Shown piece after piece: positions 35,194-43,371 of a DNA stretch of 64,000 nt. The notes under the pieces are model-generated. The model was given only the letters and a program-made list of their open reading frames with translations. It made no database searches and was not told the DNA's origin. Within the stretch, counting starts at the first letter, position 1. Every line of letters starts with the position of its first letter. Made by a program: the position numbers and the translations under genes. Source of the DNA: Streptomyces sp. cf386 (GTDB lineage Bacteria > Actinomycetota > Actinomycetes > Streptomycetales > Streptomycetaceae); the NCBI RefSeq assembly GCF_900103585.1, contig NZ_FNHV01000003.1:272001-336000 (forward strand), given 5' to 3'.

Positions 35194-36324
35194 TCACGCG
35201 CTCACCTCCCGGCACGCCCGGTAGAAGTCCGTCCAGCCGTCCCGTTCGCGCACGACCGCCTCCAGGTACTCCTGCCAGATGACCCGGTCGGCCGCCGGGT
35301 CACGGACGACGGCGCCGAGGATGCCCGCGGCGATGTCGCCGGGCCGCAGCACTCCGTCGCCGAAGTGGGCGGAAAGAGCGAGGCCGTTGGTGACGACGGA
35401 GATCGCCTCCGCCGTCGACAGCGTGCCGCTCGGCGACTTCAGCTTCGTGCGGCCGTCGGACGTCACCCCGTCGCGCAGCTCGCGGAAGACGGTGACGACG
35501 CGGCGGATCTCGTCGATTCCGTCGGGCGCGGCCGGCAGGTCGAGGGAGCGGCCCATCTGGTCGACGCGGCGGGAGACGATGTCCACCTCGGCCTCGACGC
35601 TCTCCGGCAGCGGCAGCACGACCGTGTTGAAGCGGCGGCGCAGGGCGCTGGAGAGGTCGTTGACCCCACGGTCGCGGTCGTTGGCCGTGGCGATGAGGTT
35701 GAAGCCGCGGACCGCCTGCACCTCCTGCCCCAACTCCGGTATCGGCAGCGTCTTCTCCGACAGGATCGTGATCAGCGTGTCCTGCACGTCGGCCGGAATA
35801 CGGGTCAGCTCCTCGACGCGGGCCGTCATCCCCTCCGCCATGGCCCGCATGACGGGGCTGGGCACGAGGGCGTCGCGGCTCGGTCCGTGCGCGAGCAACT
35901 GCGCGTAGTTCCAGCCGTACCGGATCGCCTCCTCCGGCGTGCCCGCCGTGCCCTGCACAATCAGCGTCGAGTCGCCGCTGACCGCCGCGGCCAGGTGCTC
36001 GGAGACCCATGTCTTCGCGGTGCCGGGCACGCCGAGCAGGAGCAGCGCGCGGTCGGTGGCGAGCGTGGTGACGGCGACCTCGACGATGCGGCGCGGGCCG
36101 ACGTACTTCGGTGTGATCACCGTGCCGTCCGGTAGCGTGCCGCCGAGCAGATACGTGGCCACGGCCCACGGCGACAGTTTCCAGCGGGCCGGGCGCGGGC
36201 GGTCGTCCTGCGCGGCCAGCTCGGCGAGTTCATGGGCGAAGGCGTCCTCGGCATGCGGACGCAACGCCTCGGTCGGTTCCGTCTCCCCCGCTTCGACGGA
36301 TGTCGGGCTTACGGACACAGGCAT
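35194..36324 (-). CDS. MoxR-type AAA+ ATPase
   Basis: A 376-residue cytosolic ATPase. ATG 36324 has GGAGGGGGAC 6 bases upstream. The frame continues to 36429, but the DNA-damage-type promoter lies inside that extension, so the shorter start is favoured. The ATPase core has Walker A LLLLGVPGTAKTWVSEHL, a MoxR-type VQGTAGTPEEAIRYGWNY, a sensor segment GFNLIATANDRDRGVNDLSSALRRRFNTVVLPLP, and the arginine finger region. MoxR ATPases act with VWA partners. This gene heads the minus-strand arm ATPase-DUF5682-VWA and is divergent from SWIM-DUF5691. Confidence 0.88.
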   Translation of the reverse strand: MPVSVSPTSVEAGETEPTEALRPHAEDAFAHELAELAAQDDRPRPARWKLSPWAVATYLLGGTLPDGTVITPKYVGPRRIVEVAVTTLATDRALLLLGVPGTAKTWVSEHLAAAVSGDSTLIVQGTAGTPEEAIRYGWNYAQLLAHGPSRDALVPSPVMRAMAEGMTARVEELTRIPADVQDTLITILSEKTLPIPELGQEVQAVRGFNLIATANDRDRGVNDLSSALRRRFNTVVLPLPESVEAEVDIVSRRVDQMGRSLDLPAAPDGIDEIRRVVTVFRELRDGVTSDGRTKLKSPSGTLSTAEAISVVTNGLALSAHFGDGVLRPGDIAAGILGAVVRDPAADRVIWQEYLEAVVRERDGWTDFYRACREVSA

Positions 36325-36377
36325 GGCGAAGTCCCCCTCCAGCTCGGCTGGTTCAGCCGGTTTCGGTTCTGGTGTCC

Positions 36378-36401
36378 ACCGTGCACCACACCACTGACAA
36401 T
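36378..36401 (-). promoter_or_regulatory. RecA-NDp/PafBC-type promoter of the MoxR arm
   Basis: On the minus strand the sequence reads TTGTCAGTGGT, then 6 bases, then CACGGT, close to the RecA-independent DNA-damage promoter consensus TTGTCAGTGGC-N6-TAGGGT known from mycobacteria and activated by PafBC. The -10 half is weaker than in the two other copies in this window. The predicted leader is about 47 bases and includes a ribosome-binding site. Confidence 0.65.
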
Positions 36402-36461
36402 GCGTTCCGACCTGCGAAAACGTGCTCACGACACCGCCGCCCGGACCTTCGCCCCGACCGA

Positions 36462-36484
36462 TTGTCAGTGGTGGGACCTACCTT
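36462..36484 (+). promoter_or_regulatory. RecA-NDp/PafBC-type promoter of SWIM-DUF5691
   Basis: TTGTCAGTGGT, 6 bases, TACCTT: eleven-base element and spacing match the RecA-NDp consensus. Transcription should begin about 7 bases later, at or within a base of ATG 36492, giving a leaderless mRNA. It faces the matching element at 36378-36401. Confidence 0.75.
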
Positions 36485-36491
36485 CGATGAC

Positions 36492-37847
36492 ATGACTCAG
36501 CAGGGGGTGCGCTGGACCGCGGACCAGGTGCTTGCCTTGGCGCCTGACGCCGCATCACGCAAAGCGGGCAGCAAACTCGGCGCGGCAGGTCCGTGGTCCG
36601 AGGCGGGGAGTTCCGACGAGGGGACGGTGTGGGGACTGTGCAAGGGCAGTGGCAGCAAGCCGTATCAGACGGTCATCGACATCGCGGACGCGTCCGGGCC
36701 CGCGTACAAGTGCAGTTGCCCGAGCCGGAAGTTCCCGTGCAAACACGCGCTCGGACTGCTGCTGCTCTGGGCGGAGGGCGACGGCGCGGTGCCGTCCGGG
36801 CCGCCGCCTGACTGGGCGGGGCAGTGGATAGAGGGGAGAAGGCAGCGCGCGGAGGAGAAGCGGACGGCGGGCACGCCCGGTTCCGCATCCGGGTCCGGTG
36901 ACCCGGAGGCCGCGCGCCGCAGGGCGGAGCGCCGGGCCCTGCGGGTCACCGCGGGGGCGACGGAGCTGGAGCAGCGCCTCGCGGACCTGCTGCGCGGCGG
37001 CCTGGCCGGCGCGGAACAGGCGGGGTACGGCCTGTGGGAGGAGACGGCGGCCCGCATGGTCGACGCCCAGGCCCCCGGACTTGCCGCGCGGGTGCGGGAG
37101 CTGGGGGCGATCCCGGCGTCCGGCCCCGGCTGGCCGGTGCGCCTGCTGGAGGAGTGCGCCCTCCTCCACCTCCTCGACCGGGGCTGGCTGGGCCGTGAGC
37201 GGCTGCCCGACGGCCTGACCGACACGGTCCGCTCCCGCATCGGCCTGCCCACGTCGGCGGACGGCCCACCGGTCCGGGACCGCTGGCTGGTCCTCGCCCA
37301 GTACGACACGGCGGATGTGAAACTGACGACACGCCGGATATGGCTGTACGGCGCCGACTCGGGCCGTACCGCGCTGCTCCTCTCCTACGGCGCCGCCGGC
37401 CGCGCCCCGGAGCTGGCGCTGCCGGTGGGGCTGACCCTGGAGGCGGAGGTGTCGGCGTACCCGGGCGCCGGGCAGCTGCGGGCTGCTCTGGGCGAGCAGT
37501 TCGCACCGCCCGCGCCTGCGGCGATACGGCCACCGGGTGTGACCACGACCGAGGCGACCGCCCGCTACGGCGAGGCGCTGCGCGACGACCCGTGGCTGGA
37601 CTCCGTCCCGGTGACCCTGGACCGGGTCGTGCCCGCCCCGGACGGCGACTCGTGGCAGCTGGCGGACGCCGACGCGGATTCGGCCCTGCCGCTCACCCCG
37701 GCCGCCCGGGCCCGCCCGGGCCTGTGGCGCCTGGTCGCGCTGTCGGGCGGCGCCCCGGTCAAGGTATTCGGCGAGTGCGGCCACCGCGGCTTCACTCCGT
37801 TGACGGCCTGGCCGGAGGACGCGGGCGAGCCGGTGCAGCTGTGCTGA
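36492..37847 (+). CDS. SWIM zinc-finger protein
   Basis: A 451-residue protein starting at ATG 36492 (MTQQGVRWTADQVLALAPD). The predicted start of transcription falls at this codon, so no ribosome site is needed. The SWIM motif CxCPS-n-CxH is plain near residue 75: YKCSCPSRKFPCKHALGLLLLW. SWIM domains bind zinc and often DNA or protein partners. The remaining 350 residues are DUF-like with no catalytic signature (RRAERRALRVTAGATELEQRLADLLRGGLA, WLVLAQYDTADVKLTTRRIWLYG). DUF5691 follows after 76 bases in one operon. Confidence 0.88.
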   Translation: MTQQGVRWTADQVLALAPDAASRKAGSKLGAAGPWSEAGSSDEGTVWGLCKGSGSKPYQTVIDIADASGPAYKCSCPSRKFPCKHALGLLLLWAEGDGAVPSGPPPDWAGQWIEGRRQRAEEKRTAGTPGSASGSGDPEAARRRAERRALRVTAGATELEQRLADLLRGGLAGAEQAGYGLWEETAARMVDAQAPGLAARVRELGAIPASGPGWPVRLLEECALLHLLDRGWLGRERLPDGLTDTVRSRIGLPTSADGPPVRDRWLVLAQYDTADVKLTTRRIWLYGADSGRTALLLSYGAAGRAPELALPVGLTLEAEVSAYPGAGQLRAALGEQFAPPAPAAIRPPGVTTTEATARYGEALRDDPWLDSVPVTLDRVVPAPDGDSWQLADADADSALPLTPAARARPGLWRLVALSGGAPVKVFGECGHRGFTPLTAWPEDAGEPVQLC

Positions 37848-37923
37848 GCGACGCGCCGCGCGACGACAGCGCGACGACCCCGCTGCAAGGCACCCAGCAC
37901 GAAGGCAGAAAGGAAGGAACCCC

Positions 37924-39602
37924 ATGAACAGCCCGTCCGTTCCTGTGGACTCGCCTCCTGTGGAACCGCCTCCTGTGAATGCACCTGGGCCGGGCGCCTG
38001 GGAGGAGCTCGTCACCGCGGCACTGCTCGGGACGGACCGCCGCACGCCCCCGGGCTGCGAGCCGGGCCGGGAGGCGCCGCTCGCGCTGCTGGACGCGGCG
38101 GCGATGGAGACCGTACGACGGCGGGCCGGGCTGCGCCCGACGCGAGCGGCGCAGCGGCCGGAGCCGGCCCCCGAGGACGGCCGCCCGGCCCTGCCCTCGG
38201 CGGCGGCCCGGAGGCTGGCGATGCTGCTGGCCGACCGTCCCGGCGCGGCCGGCGGCGGCCGGAGAGGCACGGCACCGGATCTCATGGAGCTACTGCCCCA
38301 GTGGCTGGCGACGGCGAACGACCGTGGGTACGCACCGCCCCCGCAGTCCCTGCCCGCCCTGCTGGACGCGGCACGGGGACGCACGGATCTGCGGCCGTCG
38401 GCGCTGGCCTTCGCCGGCCCACGGGCGGTGTGGCTCGCCCGGCTGAACCCGGACTGGCGCTTCGCCCTGCGCGCGACACCCGGCGGCGGCGCGTCCCTCC
38501 CGCACCTCGACGACACGGCCGCAGTCCAACAGCTGTGGCAGGAAGGGTTGTTCGCCGAGCGGGTCGCCCTGCTCTCCGCGATACGGGCGCACGAGCCCGT
38601 CGCCGCGCGCGAGCTGCTGAGCACGACATGGGCGACGGAGCGGGCCGAGGACCGGCTGATGTTCCTCGACTCGCTGCGGGCCGGGCTGGGCGCGCGGGAC
38701 GAGCCGTTCCTGGAGCAGTCCCTGGCCGATCGGAGCCGCAACGTCCGGGCGACTGCGGCGGAGTTGCTCTCCGCACTGCCGGGTTCGGCGCTCGCCGGGC
38801 GCATGGCGGCACGCGCCGGGGCGTGCGTGGCGCTGGACCACACACAGCCGACACCGACGATCAGTGTCGAGGCACCGCACCAGTGCGATACGGGCATGGA
38901 GCGCGACGGGGTCGTACCCAAACCGCCGCCGGGGCGAGGTGAACGATCTTGGTGGTTCGGCCAGTTGGTGGAGGCGACACCGCTCAGCACATGGCCGGGG
39001 CGGCTCGGGGGACGCCCGCCCGGAGAGATCGTGGCACTGCCGGTGGCGGACGACTGGCAGGGCGAGCTGCACGCGGCCTGGTGCCGGGCGGCGGTGCGGC
39101 AGCGGGACGCCGAGTGGGCGCGGGCACTCCTCGGGTCGCCCTCGGCCGCGGAGGCGGGCGGTCCGGGCGCGGTGTCCCTGGCCGAGCGGGCGAAGCTGCT
39201 CGGCACATTGGGCTCCGCCGAACGGGCCGAGTGGGTCGCCGGATTCATCGCGACGCACGGTCTGTCCGAGGCGTTTCAGCTGCTCGGGGTGTGCGCGGTG
39301 CCATGGGCTCCGCCGCTCGGGCGGGCGGTGGTCGACGCGCTCAACATCGCGCGGGACGCGGGGAGTTATCCATGGAGTTTCAGTGGAGTGATGGGCCTGG
39401 CCGAGCGCTGCCTCGACCCGTCCGAGGCAAGCCGCCTCGACGGCCTGCTGGCGGTACCCGACGAGCCGGAGGACGCGTCACCGGGGGCCGGGGGTTACTG
39501 GGCGGAGGCGTTCCAGCGACTGGTCACGACGCTGCGGCTGCGGGCAGCCATGATCAAGGAGCTGGACAGCACCGGCCCAGCTCACCCGCACCGCGCAATG
39601 AC

Positions 39603-39621
<19 letters not shown>
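37924..39621 (+). CDS. DUF5691 family protein
   Basis: A 565-residue protein; ATG 37924 follows AAGGAAGGAACC. The start region holds [19 protein letters not shown], the standard DUF5691 opening. The body is alpha-helical with HEAT-like segments ([66 protein letters not shown]). These suggest a scaffold or adaptor. The family is known from this gene context with SWIM, MoxR, VWA and DUF5682 proteins, with no assigned biochemical role. Its 3' end overlaps the convergent icmB gene by 19 bases. Confidence 0.85.
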
Positions 39622-40019
<398 letters not shown>

Positions 40020-40666
40020 CACTGCCTCCATGAAGCGACTACATCCATCCGTACCGACGACTACCACTCATATATGAGTTATGCCGCACACCGCACACAT
40101 GTCATACATGGTGCGTGTATCGCACTTTTCCGCTGCTCACCACGGCGGACGCGCCCTCACGGCACGGACGCCCGGGCCACACCGCCCGGGGAAGTGAACG
40201 AACGTTATCGCCAGCATCCCGCAACCGGCAGTTTCGCGGCACAGACCGAGGGGGAAATCACACGGTGGGACACGTTCGCCGCGCACCGTTCCACATCACT
40301 GCGGCACACGGGCCGCAGCGGATTGCGGCACACGCGTCGCAGCGGGACCACGCGCAACGGGAGCCGTAACGAGGTCGCCGCACCACCGCGCCGCAGGGCC
40401 GCGCGACGGGGCGGTGCGGCGCACCGACGGGGACACGAAGGGCACGTAGGGCAGGTAAGGCACGACAGCGGGGAGCCTCGTCGCCACACCGGCAGGGAGC
40501 CTCGCGGGGTCACCGGTGCACCAAGACCGACCGGACCGACCCACGTCACGTGCCTCGCTTGCCCCATGCGTCCTCCGCTCGCCCCGCCGGTCACCTCCGC
40601 CGCGACTTCCCACGAGGGCACACGGGGGCCGGAGCCGTCCTCCTGCGTGCCGCAAGGAGGTCGGCC
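40020..40666. other. long intergenic region with tandem 24-bp repeat
   Basis: 647 bases between the divergent icmB and lipase genes. Near icmB is AT-rich sequence with ATATATGAG and nested ACATGTCATACATG-type repeats, likely its promoter. At 40300-40347 are two tandem 24-base copies sharing TGCGGCACACG and CGCAGCGG. The last 60 bases before 40667 lead to AAGGAGG of the lipase gene. I see no supported gene. Confidence 0.6.
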
Positions 40667-41554
40667 ATGAAGGTCACCGGGGCAGCACTCCCCTTTCTTC
40701 CGCTCTGTCGGCGCCTGCTCCCGAGCAGACTCGCCGGCCTCTCCCTGGCCCTGCTGAAGGCGACCGCCCTGGAGATCGCGATCCTCGCCGGACATCTGCT
40801 GCTCTACCCCTCCGGCATCGCCCAGGAGCGCCGGACCACCCCCGCGCTCCCCCCACCGGACTCCCCGGACTCCGCGGACTCCCGGGGGACCACCCACCTG
40901 CCGACCGAGACCAACCCCCCGGTCGTCCTGCTGCACGGCTTCATAGACAACCGCTCGGTCTTCGTCCTGCTGCGCCGTAACCTCGCCCAGCACGGCAGGC
41001 ACCAGGTCGAGTCGCTCAACTACTCCCCGCTGACCTGCGACATCCGCACCGCCGCGGAGCTGCTCGGCCGGCACATAGAGGAGATCTGCGAGCGCACCGG
41101 CAGCCGGCAGGTCGACATCGTCGGGCACAGCCTCGGCGGGCTCATAGCGCGTTACTACGTGCAGTGCCTCGGCGGCGATCTCAGGGTCCGTACGCTCGTC
41201 ACGCTCGGCACACCGCACTCCGGCACCAGCGTCGTCCCGCTGGCGAACGCGCACCCCATCGTGCGTCAGATGCGCCCCGGCTCACCGGTCCTCGAGGAGC
41301 TGGCCCGCCCGGCGCCCGGCTGCCGTACGCACTTCGTGAGCTTCTGGAGCGATCTCGACCACCTGATGGACCCGCTGGAGACGGCCTGCGTCAACCACCC
41401 GGATCTGATGGCGCAGAACGTCCGCGTGACCGGCATCGGCCACCTCGCCCTGCCGGTGCACCCCGCCGTGGCGACCGGAATACGGCAGGCGCTCGACTCC
41501 GCAGGGACGGGGGCCGAAACCGCCACCCGGTCCGGCGGCCTGACCGTGGCCTAA
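40667..41554 (+). CDS. alpha/beta-hydrolase (lipase/acyltransferase-like)
   Basis: A 295-residue protein; ATG 40667 has CAAGGAGG 7 bases upstream. A hydrophobic N-terminus (LAGLSLALLKATALEIAILAGHLLLY) serves as signal or membrane anchor. The hydrolase core begins PPVVLLHGFIDNRSVF. The nucleophile elbow is VDIVGHSLGGLIARYYVQ, followed by VRTLVTLGTPHSGTSV. The catalytic Asp is probably in SDLDHLMDP and the His in GIGHLALPVHP. It resembles triacylglycerol lipases of the LipA/PGAP1-like group. The substrate is not deducible. It is transcribed away from icmB. Confidence 0.8.
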   Translation: MKVTGAALPFLPLCRRLLPSRLAGLSLALLKATALEIAILAGHLLLYPSGIAQERRTTPALPPPDSPDSADSRGTTHLPTETNPPVVLLHGFIDNRSVFVLLRRNLAQHGRHQVESLNYSPLTCDIRTAAELLGRHIEEICERTGSRQVDIVGHSLGGLIARYYVQCLGGDLRVRTLVTLGTPHSGTSVVPLANAHPIVRQMRPGSPVLEELARPAPGCRTHFVSFWSDLDHLMDPLETACVNHPDLMAQNVRVTGIGHLALPVHPAVATGIRQALDSAGTGAETATRSGGLTVA

Positions 41555-41698
41555 CAGTCGTTCTTCAAACTCGCCGCACAGCCTCGGGACAGCCGAGCGA
41601 CATCGAACAATCCTCGAACACAAGGCCAAACTCGCGCCCGCAGTCCGCCAAAACACGGCCGAATGCCCGTTTCCTGCGCGCGCGAAACCTGCCGAAGA

Positions 41699-41728
41699 TT
41701 GTCGTGCCCGCATACCGCCGGGTACAGT
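41699..41728 (+). promoter_or_regulatory. promoter of the M23 peptidase gene
   Basis: TTGTCG (41699-41704), 18-base spacer, TACAGT (41723-41728). The predicted transcript starts near 41735, giving a leader of about 42 bases to GTG 41777. Confidence 0.55.
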
Positions 41729-41776
41729 CGCCGCACTGCTCTGGCAGCCCCTGTTGTCGAGGCGAGAGAGAAGTTG

Positions 41777-43306
41777 GTGAACGATCGTCACCCGTCGGGG
41801 ACCATGACCTCCCCGGCTTCGGCTTCCGATGCCGCCTCGGCGCACTACGCGTCCTACGGCGCCCAGGAAGCCCAGTACGGTGACTCCACCACGTACGGCA
41901 CTTACGACGCCACCGGATTCGACGCCGCCGGCCACACCACCGCGACCTTCGACGCGGACCCCCTGTTCGGCAGCCTCCCCGGCGAGAACACAGGCGCGTA
42001 CGACGCCACGCAGTGGTCCACGGGCAGCCAACAGACCCTGAACTACGACGCCTACGCGGCCCAGCACCACGCGGCCTACGACTCCGGCGCGTACGACAGC
42101 ACCGCCTGGACGACCGGCCACCAGCAGCTCCCCTTCGTCCCGCACCAGGCCACCGGTCACGACACCTCCGGCCAGTGGGACGCGAGCGCCTGGCTCCAGC
42201 CGGACCAGTCCGGCGCCCCGGCCGACCAGACCCAGCACTGGGAATGGGGCACGCAGACCTTCGAGACCGGGACCTACGACGCCACGCAGTGGAACTCCGA
42301 CGGAGGCACCACGCAGGCGGCCGACGGGTACGAGCAGGCAGCAGAATCCTTCGACCACCAGGCGACCGCCCACTTCGAGCAGATCGAGCACGGCGTCCCC
42401 ACCGCGTACGACGACCCCTCGGCGTACGCCGATCAGACCGGCTACGACAGCCCCGGCCAGCACGACGCCGAGCTGACCGCCCCCGGCGAACTCCCCGACG
42501 CGGCCCCGCTCCTCGACGATCAGGAGGAGGCCACCCCGGCCCCCTCCCCGCGTGCCGCCTCCCGCAGCGGAGCCCGCTCCCGTCGCCGTACGCCTCCCAA
42601 GCGCTCGGCGCTGCTGACGGTCGCCGTGCCCTCGGCGTGTGTGATGGGTGTCGCGGGGATCGCCGCCGCCTCCGTCGGCACCCTGACCGACGACAAGGAC
42701 ACGGCGACGACCGCGTCCGACGCGACCTCCGTCAAGCCGTCCACCGCGAACAACAAGCTGGACTCCCAGCTGGAGAGCCTCTCCGCCGGCGCCGACGACT
42801 TCGCCGACCGGGCCAGCCGGACGCAGGAGCGCATCGACCTCAAGGCCCAGCAGGCGGCTGAGAAGAAGAAGGCTGCGGAGGAAGCGGCCCGCAAGGAGCG
42901 GCTGCGCCCGAAGTTCGCGATCCCGGTCGCCAACCACGGCCTCAGCGCCTACTTCGGCCAGTCCGGCATCAACTGGATGTCCGTGCACACCGGCATCGAC
43001 TTCCCCGTGTCGTATGGCACGACGGTGATGGCCGCGACCGACGGCACCGTCCGCACGCAGTGGAACAGCGCCTACGGCAACATGATGATCGTGACCGCGA
43101 AGGACGGCACGGAGACGTGGTACTGCCACCTCTCCAGCTACCGCGTCGCCTCGGGTACGACGGTCAAGGCCGGCGACCCCATCGCGTACTCCGGCAACTC
43201 CGGCAACTCGACCGGCCCGCACCTGCACTTCGAGGTCCGGCCGGGCGGCGGTGACGCGATAGACCCGCTCGCCTGGCTGCGCAGCCACGGCCTCGACCCG
43301 ACGTAG
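41777..43306 (+). CDS. membrane-anchored M23 endopeptidase with disordered cytoplasmic tail
   Basis: 509 residues from GTG 41777 (GAGAGAGAAG upstream); ATG 41804 behind CGGGG is possible. The first 270 residues are rich in Tyr, Gln, Asp, Thr and His, with recurring YDATQW, YDSTAW and TYDATG motifs, and look disordered. After a basic SRSGARSRRRTPPKRS segment comes one membrane helix (ALLTVAVPSACVMGVAGIAAASVG). Outside are a coiled coil (QESLSAGADDFADRASRTQERID-type, then AEKKKAAEEAARKER) and a full LytM/M23 domain: NWMSVHTGIDFPVSYGTTV (His, Asp), WYCHLSSY and GPHLHFEVRP (HLH). It should cleave peptidoglycan cross-links in the wall. Confidence 0.85.
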   Translation: MNDRHPSGTMTSPASASDAASAHYASYGAQEAQYGDSTTYGTYDATGFDAAGHTTATFDADPLFGSLPGENTGAYDATQWSTGSQQTLNYDAYAAQHHAAYDSGAYDSTAWTTGHQQLPFVPHQATGHDTSGQWDASAWLQPDQSGAPADQTQHWEWGTQTFETGTYDATQWNSDGGTTQAADGYEQAAESFDHQATAHFEQIEHGVPTAYDDPSAYADQTGYDSPGQHDAELTAPGELPDAAPLLDDQEEATPAPSPRAASRSGARSRRRTPPKRSALLTVAVPSACVMGVAGIAAASVGTLTDDKDTATTASDATSVKPSTANNKLDSQLESLSAGADDFADRASRTQERIDLKAQQAAEKKKAAEEAARKERLRPKFAIPVANHGLSAYFGQSGINWMSVHTGIDFPVSYGTTVMAATDGTVRTQWNSAYGNMMIVTAKDGTETWYCHLSSYRVASGTTVKAGDPIAYSGNSGNSTGPHLHFEVRPGGGDAIDPLAWLRSHGLDPT

Positions 43307-43326
43307 GCCGGCCAATCAACTTCCTT

Positions 43327-43360
43327 GTGCGCCCCCGCCCTTCATTGAGCGGGGGCGCAC
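43327..43360. terminator. bidirectional terminator
   Basis: A perfect 12-bp stem (GTGCGCCCCCGC / GCGGGGGCGCAC) with a 10-base loop midway between the convergent M23 and pcrA genes. Confidence 0.85.
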
Positions 43361-43371
43361 ATGTGCAAGCG

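Noticed and set aside
36325..36429. N-terminal extension of the MoxR ATPase with a CxxC pair
   Set aside because: The extension overlaps the promoter elements and the ATG at 36324 has a strong ribosome site, so the CxxC is probably chance.
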